Shown here piece by piece: positions 18,347 to 28,448 of a stretch of 64,000 bases of DNA. The stretch covers positions 1 to 64,000 of the forward strand of contig JARNMJ010000001.1 of the NCBI GenBank assembly GCA_029432795.1, written 5' to 3'. Source of the DNA: Pontiellaceae bacterium B12219. Lineage in GTDB: Bacteria; Verrucomicrobiota; Kiritimatiellia; Kiritimatiellales; Pontiellaceae. The notes below the pieces were generated by a model. That model was not told where the DNA came from and did no database searches. It saw nothing but the letters and a program-made list of their open reading frames with translations. Each line of letters opens with the position of its first letter. The stretch's first letter is position 1. The translations under genes were made by a program, and so were the position numbers.

Positions 18347-19657
18347 ATGATGAAGTTGCGCGTATGGGTATTGATGCTGTTGAGTACGGTTTCTGTTTTT
18401 GCAATGCCTCCGAAACAGGTGCTGCTGATTGCCGGAAAACCGAGCCATGGGCCGGGGGAACACGCATTTCCGGCGGGCTGTACGGTGCTGGAAAAAGCGC
18501 TGAACGATTCCGGGCTGCCGATTCGCGCGCAGATCCAGTCCGAAACCTGGCCGAAGGCGGAACAGCTGGCGCATGTGGATGCGGTGGTGATTTATTGCGA
18601 CGGCAATGAAAAGCATCTGCTGGCCGGGAACGAAGGAGAACTGCTGGCGCTGTCCAACCGCGGAGTCGGAATGGTGTTTCTGCATTACGCCCTCGACGGA
18701 ACCAAAGGGCTGCTCGATGAAACGATCCTGAAAGTGGCCGGTGGACGATACGATGACGCCTCGTCCGAAAATCCGCTCTGGACGGTTAAAGATCCCGTGA
18801 TTGTTAAACATCCGGTCACGCGCGGCGTTAAGCCGTTTGAGCTGAAGGATGAATACTATTATAACCTCACGTTCAGCGAGGTCATCCCGGTTGTGCTGGC
18901 CGTTCCGCCCGAAGAAGAACAGGCCCACACACTGGCCTGGGTGTATGGCAGGAATGTATTCGGATTCACAGGCGGCCACTATCTCAGCAGCTGGGTTCAG
19001 CCCGACTTTCGGAAACTGGTGCTTAATGCCATCGTCTGGTCGGCCGGACTCGACGTTCCGGAGGCTGGAATTGAATCGGGCGATCCGATCGTTACAAAAA
19101 ACAAATCGTTGCTGCATGCCATTGCCAAAGGCGATCCGCAGGATGTGAAAAACCACATTCTGCTCGGTTCCGATGTGAACGAAAAAAACAACCAGGGCTG
19201 GACGCCGCTGCATTTTGCCGCTGTGCGCGGTCAGCTTGGATGTGCTGAAGTGCTGATTGCCAATGATGCGCTTTTGAATGAACGGACCGGAACGCAGAAA
19301 ACACCGCTTCATTTTGCGGCCGACCGCGGGTTTCTCGAACTGGTTCAGCTGCTGGTTGAAAGCGGGGCCGATTTTTCGGCGCAGGACGATGAAGGCTGGA
19401 CGCCGCTGCATTATGCCGCCGAAAAAGACAAAGTGGACGTTGCGGCCTATCTGATTGAGCAGGGCGCGCAGGTGGATGCGGTCAGCAAACGCGGCGGAAC
19501 ACCGTTGCACGAAGCATCCGCTTCAGCCGGTTCCGAGATGATTGAGCTGCTGCTCAATAGCGGTGCAGATGCATCCATTCAGGCCACCAATGGAAAAACC
19601 CCGCTCGATTATGCCATTGAACTCGGCAACGTTCCGGCGGAAGAACTGCTGAAATAA
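18347..19657 (+). CDS. Secreted ThuA-like domain fused to ankyrin repeats
   Basis: 436 residues. A signal peptide (about 1-18) is followed by a ThuA/class-I-amidotransferase-like fold (about 22-232): VLLIAGKPSHGPGEH, VIYCDG and FTGGHYLSSW. Five ankyrin-type repeats follow (about 255-436), shown by repeated GWTPLHFAA, KTPLHFAAD, GWTPLHYAA and GGTPLHEAS. ThuA-like domains are linked to sugar and trehalose metabolism in PVC bacteria; the fused repeats suggest protein binding in the periplasm. A GAGG ribosome site sits just before ATGATG. Exact function unknown. Confidence 0.8.
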   Translation: MMKLRVWVLMLLSTVSVFAMPPKQVLLIAGKPSHGPGEHAFPAGCTVLEKALNDSGLPIRAQIQSETWPKAEQLAHVDAVVIYCDGNEKHLLAGNEGELLALSNRGVGMVFLHYALDGTKGLLDETILKVAGGRYDDASSENPLWTVKDPVIVKHPVTRGVKPFELKDEYYYNLTFSEVIPVVLAVPPEEEQAHTLAWVYGRNVFGFTGGHYLSSWVQPDFRKLVLNAIVWSAGLDVPEAGIESGDPIVTKNKSLLHAIAKGDPQDVKNHILLGSDVNEKNNQGWTPLHFAAVRGQLGCAEVLIANDALLNERTGTQKTPLHFAADRGFLELVQLLVESGADFSAQDDEGWTPLHYAAEKDKVDVAAYLIEQGAQVDAVSKRGGTPLHEASASAGSEMIELLLNSGADASIQATNGKTPLDYAIELGNVPAEELLK

Positions 19658-19675
19658 TCAGCAGAAAAATGGTTG

Positions 19676-19754
19676 GTCCAAAGCCGGAGGGACGATGGCC
19701 TCATCGTCCGCGCGCACGCCGAACCGTTCCGCGGGGCGGCGGGCTCCGCTCTAC
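19676..19754. repeat. Solo element related to the AGGGACG...CGTCC arrays
   Basis: AGGGACGATGGCCTCATCGTCC is a hairpin of the same design as units of the arrays at 40131 and 42418. It is followed by GCGGGGCGGCGGGCTCCGC and CTCTACC. It lies between the convergent ThuA-ankyrin gene and the next gene and may serve as a shared terminator-like structure. Confidence 0.4.
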
Positions 19755-20408
19755 CTATTTCGTTCCGGCAGGGGATGCGAATCCTTCAGCAAGGTTTTTC
19801 CGGGCTTCTTCCTGTTCGCAGAGGCCGGTGGCAATTTCGCGGGCGACCCAGGAGATCATTTTCATTTTCTTTTTGAAGAAGCCGCTGGTCAGTCCGATTT
19901 TCTGAGAAGTTCGTGTCAGCCAGTTGTGGGGATAGATGTGGACGTTTACGGAATAGATGATTCCGCCGGGGCCGGCATCGACGACCTGCAGATGGATTAC
20001 GACGGTGTAGCGCCCGAAGAAGCGCTTTCCACTGGCCATGACAATGTAGTCGAATGAAAACTCATCGGTCTGTTTGCGGTAGAGCTCGGTGATGTCGGTG
20101 CGTTTCCCGTCTTCGTTGAGGTAGTACCAGGAGTCGGGGCCGGTTCCAATGATTGGAAATTCGACCTCGCCGTCATCCGAAATGGACCGGACGAATTCGC
20201 GCTGCACGGATTGCACGAGGTCTTTCCGACTCAATACGGTGCAGGCGGTTTCAAAGTTAATGGGAAGAATTTCGCTGGTTCCGAGCCGGATGCAGTTTTT
20301 ATTCAGTATTTTGAGTCCGGCGGGGTCCGTTACTAAATCGGAGGTGTTTTTTGCAAACGAGCTGGTCGCGAGCAATAAAATCAAAAACTGGAGCAGCAGA
20401 TGTTTCAT
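19755..20408 (-). CDS. Secreted protein of unknown function
   Basis: 217 residues with a clear signal peptide (about 1-19, ending SSFA). The mature part has alternating hydrophobic residues suggesting beta structure, and a basic stretch FFKKKMKM near 180. No family recognised. One palindrome copy at 20144 encodes FPIIG. It is convergent with the ThuA-ankyrin gene and not obviously in an operon. Confidence 0.6.
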   Translation of the reverse strand: MKHLLLQFLILLLATSSFAKNTSDLVTDPAGLKILNKNCIRLGTSEILPINFETACTVLSRKDLVQSVQREFVRSISDDGEVEFPIIGTGPDSWYYLNEDGKRTDITELYRKQTDEFSFDYIVMASGKRFFGRYTVVIHLQVVDAGPGGIIYSVNVHIYPHNWLTRTSQKIGLTSGFFKKKMKMISWVAREIATGLCEQEEARKNLAEGFASPAGTK

Positions 20409-20511
20409 GAAGCGGCATTAGACGGCAGGAAATGGATGCGCGCAATGCTGAACTGTGGTTTTCGCAACGGGTGGTGTTCCTGTTTTTTCTCCGGGAAGAA
20501 GACCGGGGCTC

Positions 20512-20541
20512 GGTGAGACAGGCTGTCTCGCCGAGACAGCA
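20512..20541. repeat. GAGACAG inverted repeat
   Basis: GGTGAGACAG-G-CTGTCTCGCC forms a 10-bp stem (20512-20532, one G-T mismatch), followed by a second GAGACAGC. It sits upstream of groES. I saw no CIRCE element (TTAGCACTC-N9-GAGTGCTAA) in 20409-20781. Confidence 0.5.
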
Positions 20542-20657
20542 CAAATTGGGTCAGAATTTAACACCGGGGAATCTTCGGGAGAAGGTGCATTCTGCGGGAC
20601 CGATACTAATTATTTAATTCTGAAAGAGATATGAATTCGGGGTTGGCGCGGCGGCAG

Positions 20658-20674
20658 CTGGCACACTGCCTGCA
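20658..20674 (+). promoter_or_regulatory. Candidate sigma-54 promoter upstream of groES
   Basis: CTGGCACACTGCCTGCA closely matches the sigma-54 consensus YTGGCACGNNNNTTGCW: the -24 GG is at 20660-20661 and the -12 GC at 20672-20673, with exactly 10 nt between. Two consensus bases differ (A for G after TGGCAC, C for T before TGC). The start of transcription would be near 20685, giving a leader of about 97 nt. rpoN is in this window, at 49441. A single site could be chance. Confidence 0.4.
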
Positions 20675-20781
20675 AAGGGCGTTTCGTCTTTCGCGTACGA
20701 TGCTGAAGACAGAATTCACTACAGTAAGGATGGGCTGTGAAAGGTCGGCCCGAAATCAATAAACCAAGGAGGTTAAGACCT

Positions 20782-21069
20782 ATGAATATTAAACCGCTGG
20801 GTGGACGTATACTTGTTGAGCCAGTGAAAGAGGGCGAAGTGAAAAAAGGGGGAATCATTATTCCCGATGCAGCCAGAGAGAAACCGCAGGAGGGGCTGGT
20901 TGTTGCGCTCGGAACCGGAAAACTGAATGAAAACGGCGAGACGGTTGCGTTCAATGTGAAGGAAGGGGATCGGGTGCTGATGCCGAAATACGGCGGCACA
21001 GAAGTGAAGTATGACGACAAAGAATATCAGATTATGCGCGAAGAGGATCTGCTCGCAATTATCGGATAA
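20782..21069 (+). CDS. groES: Co-chaperonin GroES
   Basis: 95-residue lid of the GroEL folding chamber. MNIKPLGGRILVEP at the start, GGIIIPDAA (the mobile loop region) and the tail are typical. The frame opens at 20737, but AAGGAGG at 20764-20770 and family length support ATG 20782. groEL follows 135 nt downstream. Confidence 0.95.
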   Translation: MNIKPLGGRILVEPVKEGEVKKGGIIIPDAAREKPQEGLVVALGTGKLNENGETVAFNVKEGDRVLMPKYGGTEVKYDDKEYQIMREEDLLAIIG

Positions 21070-21198
21070 CTGAATTTCAGCATCCGAATCTCTACCTCCT
21101 GAACAAATTTAAATGATGAAGTTCCCATGTTCGGAAAACATCCGGTTTTGAAATCAGAGTTTAGAGCTTCGGATTTATGAATCGACGAAGGAGATTAA

Positions 21199-22821
<1,623 letters not shown>

Positions 22822-22879
22822 TGTAGTATTTGCTCTGACCGACCCGGAATTCCGGGTTGGTACTCCTCCTGAGCTCCGG

Positions 22880-22915
22880 GGCCCTCGGCAGTATGTTCTG
22901 CCGGGGGCCTTTTTT
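22880..22915 (+). terminator. Rho-independent terminator after groEL
   Basis: GGGCCCTCGGCAG, loop TATGTT, CTGCCGGGGGCC, then six or more T. A second hairpin (ACCCGGAATTCCGGGT, about 22842-22858) lies just upstream. Confidence 0.9.
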
Positions 22916-22924
22916 ATGGGTGGG

Positions 22925-23647
22925 CTAAATCCCGCCGCCGTGCTTGAAGTTGAGGTGCAGACCGCATTCTTTGTGCTCCGTGCTTTCCCACCACCAGCGG
23001 CCGGCGCGTTCGTCCTCGCCTTCGCGGCAGGGGCGGGTGCAGGGGGAACATCCGATGGAAAGGTAGCCTTCGTCATAGAGGCGGTTGTGGGGAACGTGAT
23101 TCTCTTCCACGTAGTACCAGAGATCGGCCTTCGACCAATGGATCAGCGGATTCACCTTCACGAGGCCGCTATGAACGGGATCTTTTTCGATAAATTCCAG
23201 TCCATCGCGGGTTTCGCTTTGATCCTGCCGGCGTCCGGTAATCCAGGCGCTGTAGCCTTCCAGTGCGCGGCCGAGCGGTTCCACTTTACGAATGCCGCAG
23301 CATTCCCGGCGGTTTTCGGTGCTTTCCTTGAAAGAGAAAAGGCCTTTTTCTGTTTCCAGAGTCTGGACGGCTTCGTGGCGCGGGAATACCCATTCCACAT
23401 TAATGCCGTATTTCCGGCGAATGGATTCGGCGCACTCGAAGGTTTCTTCGGGCAGGCGGCCGGTGTCGATGGAAAAAACACGCACCGGTTTGCCGACCTG
23501 ATGCAGCATATCGAGCAGCACCAGACCGCCCAGCTGAAAACTGGTGGCCATGCAGATGTCATCGCCAAAGTGATCAATCGCTCTCGACAATACCTCAAGG
23601 GAATCCCTCGGGGTCACGCCTTTAAATAAATTACCTAGTTCATTCAT
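22925..23647 (-). CDS. cysH: Adenylyl-sulfate (APS) reductase, iron-sulfur type
   Basis: Reduces activated sulfate to sulfite in assimilation. 240 residues. TSFQLGG is the substrate loop and SIDTGRLPEET is typical of the CysH family. The CC (RECCG, near residue 116) and CxxC (GCSPC, near 198) pairs are those that bind a 4Fe-4S cluster, which marks APS rather than PAPS specificity. The KECGLH catalytic motif lies at the C-terminus. It is downstream of cysI and cysJ on the same strand. Confidence 0.93.
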   Translation of the reverse strand: MNELGNLFKGVTPRDSLEVLSRAIDHFGDDICMATSFQLGGLVLLDMLHQVGKPVRVFSIDTGRLPEETFECAESIRRKYGINVEWVFPRHEAVQTLETEKGLFSFKESTENRRECCGIRKVEPLGRALEGYSAWITGRRQDQSETRDGLEFIEKDPVHSGLVKVNPLIHWSKADLWYYVEENHVPHNRLYDEGYLSIGCSPCTRPCREGEDERAGRWWWESTEHKECGLHLNFKHGGGI

Positions 23648-23667
23648 TTTATTTTGGTCTCATGTCT

Positions 23668-23735
23668 TAAGGCCGAAGGTCAGAAAGTCAGGTACAGGGA
23701 CCTTTGGACTTTCGACCTTCCGACTTTTGACCGGT
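23668..23735. repeat. Intergenic hairpin of GAAGGTC / GAAAGTC words
   Basis: Left GAAGGTCAGAAAGTCAGG faces right GGACTTTCGACCTTC around a short spacer, followed by further TCCGACTTTTGACC. The repeated words are 7-8 nt. It separates cysI from cysH. Confidence 0.65.
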
Positions 23736-23741
23736 GTTGTC

Positions 23742-25466
23742 TTAAATTCCGCTGGAGATGAACCCTTCAGGATTTTTATGGAAGTCGCGGCCGTCATAAA
23801 CCGCCGGAACCACCTCGGTCCGTACGAGCCAGTCGCCGAAGCCTTCGCCTTTGTTGCGATCCTTGGAATAGCTTTCAATCAGCGGTTCCAGGGTTTCGAG
23901 GATTTCCTCTTCGCCGATATTTTCTTTGAAGAGTTTCACCAGTCGGGTTCCTTTGCCGTCGCCACCCAAATACAGGTTGTATTTTCCGGGGGCTTTTCCA
24001 ACGAAGGCGATTTCCGCCAGGAAGGGGCGGGCGCAGCCGTTGGGGCAGCCGGTCATACGAATGACGATGGGCTGATCGGCCAGTCCGTTCTTCTCAACGA
24101 TGGCTTCCAACTTGGTGATCAGGTCCGGCAGATAACGTTCGGCTTCGGCCATCGCCAGCCCACAGGTGGGCAGGGCGACACAGGCCATGCTGTTCCGGCG
24201 CAGAACGGAGGCTTCTTTGCGGTAGAGCCCGTGTTCAACCGCGAGCTTTTCAATTTTTGCTTTTTTGCTCTTTGCCACTTGCGCCACGATCAGATTCTGC
24301 GTGGCGGTGATGCGGAAGTTGCCTTTGTGCACATCGGCAATTTTAAGAAGACCGGTCATCATTTGCGGGCCGCCTTCTTTGTCGGTGATCCGTCCGTGTT
24401 CAATGAACATGGTCAGGTTCCAGGTGCCGTCTGCATTTTCAACCCAGCCGAAGCGGTCGGAGTGCATGGTGAATTCGTAGGGCTTGGCTTTTTTGAATTT
24501 TTTGCCGGTACGCTCTTCAACGTGGCTTTTGAAGGTATCCACGCCCATGTCGTCGATGGTGTATTTCAGACGGGCATGTTTGCGGTTTTTTCGGTCGCCG
24601 AAATCGCGCTGGGTGGTGACAAAGGCTTCAGCAAAGGTGCAGAGATCCTGGGGCTCAATAAATCCGAAATTTTTCGCTATCTGCGGATAGGTGTCGGCTT
24701 CTCCGTGTGAACTGCCCATGCCGCCGCCGGCCAGAACATCGTAGCCCTGCAGTTTGCCGTCTTTGACGATTGCCACAAAACTGAGGTCGTTACCGTTGAC
24801 ATCCACATCGTTATGCGGCGGTACGGCGATTGCGATCTTGAATTTACGCGGAAGATAGGTGTCGCCGAGGATCGGCTCCACTTCTTCTTCAAAATTAGCC
24901 ACTTTTTCCTGATCGAGCCAGATTTCATGATAGGCGCCGGTTTTCGGCAGGAGGTGTTTGCTGACCGCCACGGCGTCTTTATAAATCTGTTCATGCAGTT
25001 CTGATTCCACCGGATTGGTGTTGCAGAGCACGTTGCGGTTCACATCGCCGCAGGCTGCAATGGAATCGATCATGACTTTGTTGATGCCCTGAATCAGCGG
25101 TTTGACGTTGCGCTTAAGAATGCCGTGATACTGGAAGGTCTGTCGGGTGGTCAGTCGGATTCCGCCGCCGGTTAATTCCCGGGAAATTGCATCGATGGCT
25201 TTCCACTGCTCGGCAGTAATGATGCCGCCCGGCAGACGGGCCCGGAGCATGAAGCTGTGAAGCGGCTCCAGTTTTGCGTGCCGGCGTTCATCGCGAATGT
25301 CGCGGTCATCCTGCTGGTAGAATCCATGGAATTTAGTCAGCTGTGTATCATCAGCGGACAGTGCGCCGGTCACTTGATCCTGCAATCCTTCTTCAATGGT
25401 TCCGCGCAGGTGGCGGCTGCGGGCTTTAATGTGTTCGTTTTCACTCAGTTGTTTTTCGTCGTTCAT
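23742..25466 (-). CDS. cysI: Sulfite reductase hemoprotein (beta subunit)
   Basis: Reduces sulfite to sulfide with six electrons, using siroheme and a 4Fe-4S cluster. 574 residues, normal length. The cluster cysteines lie in CVALPTCGLA (near 425-435) and TGCPNGCARP (near 470). RLTTRQTFQYHG near residue 105 is the substrate/siroheme region. It is transcribed after cysJ and before cysH, so the three form a sulfate assimilation unit interrupted by repeat spacers. Confidence 0.96.
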   Translation of the reverse strand: MNDEKQLSENEHIKARSRHLRGTIEEGLQDQVTGALSADDTQLTKFHGFYQQDDRDIRDERRHAKLEPLHSFMLRARLPGGIITAEQWKAIDAISRELTGGGIRLTTRQTFQYHGILKRNVKPLIQGINKVMIDSIAACGDVNRNVLCNTNPVESELHEQIYKDAVAVSKHLLPKTGAYHEIWLDQEKVANFEEEVEPILGDTYLPRKFKIAIAVPPHNDVDVNGNDLSFVAIVKDGKLQGYDVLAGGGMGSSHGEADTYPQIAKNFGFIEPQDLCTFAEAFVTTQRDFGDRKNRKHARLKYTIDDMGVDTFKSHVEERTGKKFKKAKPYEFTMHSDRFGWVENADGTWNLTMFIEHGRITDKEGGPQMMTGLLKIADVHKGNFRITATQNLIVAQVAKSKKAKIEKLAVEHGLYRKEASVLRRNSMACVALPTCGLAMAEAERYLPDLITKLEAIVEKNGLADQPIVIRMTGCPNGCARPFLAEIAFVGKAPGKYNLYLGGDGKGTRLVKLFKENIGEEEILETLEPLIESYSKDRNKGEGFGDWLVRTEVVPAVYDGRDFHKNPEGFISSGI

Positions 25467-25489
25467 GCTGAACTCCTTCTATTCCGTAA

Positions 25490-25590
25490 CGAGTAATTCG
25501 TAAATCGTAATTGATTACTCTGCTTGGCTTTTAAAATTTTTACGCATTACGCATTACGCATTACGCATTACGCATTACGCATTACGCATT
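25490..25590. repeat. Heptad hairpin: degenerate CGTAATN left arm, (ACGCATT)n right arm
   Basis: The right side has seven or so tandem ACGCATT units (25553-25592). The left side, GTAACGAGTAATTCGTAAATCGTAATT, keeps the same 7-nt phase and is its imperfect reverse complement (GTAA kept, three variable bases). A very similar left arm occurs at 50862. It separates cysJ from cysI. Confidence 0.85.
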
Positions 25591-27403
25591 AATATACATC
25601 CTTCTGGTAGCGACCGTCTTTGCGGAGCTGGACGAGATAATCTTCGGCTTCTTCGGTGGTATACCCGCCTTTGTCGACCACGATGTCGAGCAGAGCCTGA
25701 TGAACGTCACGCGCCATGCGGCTTTCGTCGCCGCAGATGTAAATGTGTGCGCCGCGCTGAATCCAGTTCCAGAGTTCGTCCGCCTGTTCGGCGATGCGGT
25801 CCTGAACATAGATTTTGTTTTCCTGATCCCGCGAAAAAGCGAGGTCGATTCTGTTGAGGACGCCGTCGGCGAGGAATTCCTGCCATTCGGTCTGGTAGAG
25901 GAAATCCTCGGTAAAGTGCGGGTTACCGAAAAACAGCCAGTTGTCGCCGGGAGCTTCCTGCGCCGCGCGTTCCTGCACAAAGGCGCGGAACGGTGCAATG
26001 CCGGTGCCCGGGCCAACCATGATGACCGGTGTGGTCGGGTCGGACGGCAGACGGAAGTTATCGTTGGACTCGACGTAAATCAGCACATCTTCGCCTTCTT
26101 TGAGGCGATGGCCGAGATAGCCCGAGGCGCCGCCGAGGTGATAGTGGCCGTGCGCTTCGTAGGCCACCACTCCGATGGTCAGGTGCACTTCGTCTTCCAC
26201 TTCGGTTTGGCTGGAGGCAATCGAATAGAGGCGGGGGGTCAGTTTGCGAAGCAGCGCAATGAAGGCTTCGGCTTCAACCGCGCCCGGAAACTCCCGGACA
26301 ACATCGATGATTTGACGTGTTTCAACGTAATCGCGCAGGGATTCTGTTTCCGCCGCAATTTCGCGCAGGACATCGTTTTCGATCAGTTCAGCATAATCCG
26401 TCACAAATGCCGGATGCAGGAGGGTGAGTTCGAAGGTTTCGATGAGCGCTTCTTTAACCGGTTTCGGTTCTTCGTGCACATGCACCGTTGCAGTGGGGTC
26501 GATTTCCAGCAATGCCAGCAGATCGTTCACCAGCTCTTCATCGTTTTTAAACCAGACGCCTAACGAGTCGCCCGGCAGATAGCTCAGTCCGGAACCTTCC
26601 AGATCGATTTCAATGTGGCGGATATCTTTTTCAGAATGGCGGCCGGTAATTTTCTGGCAGGTCAGCAGGCGGGTTTTAAGCGGTTTTTTGCGGCTGTAAT
26701 GAACGGCCGGCGTCGCTGCGGCACCGAAACTTCCAAAGGCTGGAACGGCGGGGGCTGCACCACCGCCGGCAGGAATCTTGGCCTTCATGGCTTCAACGGC
26801 TTTCGGGATCCACGTTTCCACACCGTCATCGAAATCAACATCAAGATCCACGCGGTCCAGAATACGTTTGCCGCCGAGTTCTTCAAAACGGGCGTCAAAA
26901 TCCTTGCCGGTTTTGCAGTAGAATTCGTAGCTGCTGTCGCCCAGGGCGAGCACGCCGAATTCCAGACCGTTCAATTTCGGGGCTTTGGTGGAATTCAGGT
27001 ATTCCCACAGGGCCAGGGTATCGTCGGGCGGATCGCCTTCGCCCTGTGTGCTGACGATAAAGAGCATGTGTTTGATGTTTTTGAGATTCTTCTCTTTAAA
27101 CTTCCCGCAGGAAATCAGTTCGGTGGAGAGGCCGGCCTCTTTCGCCGCATCGTTGAGTTCTTCGGCAACGGACCGGGCATGACCGGTTTGTGACCCGAAA
27201 AGAATGGTCAGTGTATGTCCGGAATCGGCCGCAGGAGCGCCGGGCACAACAGCCTGTCCGTCGCCCTGAACCCCCAGTCCGGTAAAATAGCCGCCAACCC
27301 ACGCCAGCTGCGCAGGTGAGAGGGTGGAGGCCAGTGCATTCAGCTGGCCCACGAGCTGGGCATCGAGCCCGGTAGTTGTTCCAAATGTAGGTAGTATTGA
27401 CAT
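25589..27403 (-). CDS. cysJ: Sulfite reductase NADPH flavoprotein (alpha subunit)
   Basis: Passes electrons from NADPH through FAD and FMN to CysI. 604 residues. An N-terminal flavodoxin domain (about 65-205: LFGSQTGHARSVAEEL, STQGEGDPPDD, LGDSSYEFYC) is followed by the FAD domain (RLYSIASS near 385) and the NADPH domain (VGPGTGIAPFRAF near 458, FFGNP, YICGDE). The C-terminus ends YQKDVY, typical of this family. Ribosome site AAGAGA precedes ATG 27403. First gene of the cys unit. Confidence 0.96.
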   Translation of the reverse strand: MSILPTFGTTTGLDAQLVGQLNALASTLSPAQLAWVGGYFTGLGVQGDGQAVVPGAPAADSGHTLTILFGSQTGHARSVAEELNDAAKEAGLSTELISCGKFKEKNLKNIKHMLFIVSTQGEGDPPDDTLALWEYLNSTKAPKLNGLEFGVLALGDSSYEFYCKTGKDFDARFEELGGKRILDRVDLDVDFDDGVETWIPKAVEAMKAKIPAGGGAAPAVPAFGSFGAAATPAVHYSRKKPLKTRLLTCQKITGRHSEKDIRHIEIDLEGSGLSYLPGDSLGVWFKNDEELVNDLLALLEIDPTATVHVHEEPKPVKEALIETFELTLLHPAFVTDYAELIENDVLREIAAETESLRDYVETRQIIDVVREFPGAVEAEAFIALLRKLTPRLYSIASSQTEVEDEVHLTIGVVAYEAHGHYHLGGASGYLGHRLKEGEDVLIYVESNDNFRLPSDPTTPVIMVGPGTGIAPFRAFVQERAAQEAPGDNWLFFGNPHFTEDFLYQTEWQEFLADGVLNRIDLAFSRDQENKIYVQDRIAEQADELWNWIQRGAHIYICGDESRMARDVHQALLDIVVDKGGYTTEEAEDYLVQLRKDGRYQKDVY

Positions 27404-27580
27404 TTTCTCTTAAATCCTTGTTTCTATACCGATAAACCGGACCCCGAAAACGGGAAGATCGGTTCCGTTTTTTTGAAATTGATGGGCCGGATAATAACGT
27501 TAATGATGATCGGATCAATCATAAATTTAATAAACTGTACATGATTTACATGATTTAAACCCCTGTGGAATTGTAGGTAA

Positions 27581-28369
27581 ATGAACGATACCCCCGTAAA
27601 TATTGGTTATTCTCCCTGTCCGAATGACACATTCATCTTCTGTGAACTGGAAAAACATGCAGATATTTACCCGCATTTATACGATGTGGAGACGCTGAAC
27701 CGCTGGGCATTTGAAGGAAAATGGGAGGTTACAAAACTCTCCTTTCATGCCTGGTTACTGGTGCAGGATCGCTACGAAATCCTGCAGTGCGGATCCGCCC
27801 TAGGGCGCGGTTGCGGGCCGCTGGTGATTTCCAATGCCGGGAAATCGCTCTCCGCGGATTCCGTGATTGCCATACCCGGCGAGTTCACCACCGCGCACCT
27901 TTTGCTGCGGTTGTGGAAACCGGAACTGCAGAACCGGATCTTCATGCCGTTTGATCAGATTATGGACGCCGTTGCCTCTGGAAAGGCCGATGCCGGAGTG
28001 ATTATTCATGAAGGCCGTTTTGTATATGCCGAGCGCGGTTTCCAGTGTCTGGAAGATCTGGGAAACTGGTGGGAAACCACAACCGGCCAGCCGATTCCGC
28101 TGGGCTGTATTGCCGCGCGGAAAGATCTGGGTGCGGAAAAGATTGCGGAGATTGAGCGGCGGCTGAAGCATTCGATTGAAAGCGCATTTGCGGATCCGGA
28201 ATCGACCAAAGCCTACGTGACTGAACATGCACAGGAATTGGCGGACGATGTGACCAGCGAGCATATTAAAACGTATGTGAACGACTTTACACTCGATCTC
28301 GGCGAAGAAGGCCGGGCGGCCATTGGAAAACTGCAACAGATGGCGAAAGCGGCAGGAATAATTAACTAG
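27581..28369 (+). CDS. mqnD: 1,4-dihydroxy-6-naphthoate synthase
   Basis: Late step of the futalosine menaquinone pathway, converting cyclic dehypoxanthinyl futalosine to 1,4-dihydroxy-6-naphthoate. 262 residues of a periplasmic-binding-protein-like fold that acts in the cytoplasm. SPCPNDTFIF at residues 10-19 is the family signature. VIIHEGRF follows near 147. It leads an operon with mqnB-ubiA, a ubiX-like gene, menG and mqnA. Confidence 0.93.
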   Translation: MNDTPVNIGYSPCPNDTFIFCELEKHADIYPHLYDVETLNRWAFEGKWEVTKLSFHAWLLVQDRYEILQCGSALGRGCGPLVISNAGKSLSADSVIAIPGEFTTAHLLLRLWKPELQNRIFMPFDQIMDAVASGKADAGVIIHEGRFVYAERGFQCLEDLGNWWETTTGQPIPLGCIAARKDLGAEKIAEIERRLKHSIESAFADPESTKAYVTEHAQELADDVTSEHIKTYVNDFTLDLGEEGRAAIGKLQQMAKAAGIIN

Positions 28370-28440
28370 CAGCGGATGGATAAAGAGCAACGGATGGAGA
28401 GGCGGTTGTTCTTTGTCAATCCGTTGCAGAAAAAGATTTA
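28370..28440. repeat. Intergenic hairpin of GCAACGGATGGA words
   Basis: Two GCGGATGGATAAAGAGCAACGGATGGA-like words on the left face TCAATCCGTTGCAG on the right. The same word recurs at 29836, 36520, 39060 and within the 180-bp repeats at 47700. Confidence 0.6.
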
Positions 28441-28448
28441 GGTATTCA

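Noticed and set aside
20409-20781. CIRCE heat-shock operator before groES
   Set aside because: No TTAGCACTC-N9-GAGTGCTAA or close variant was found by eye; the nearby GAGACAG hairpin does not match.
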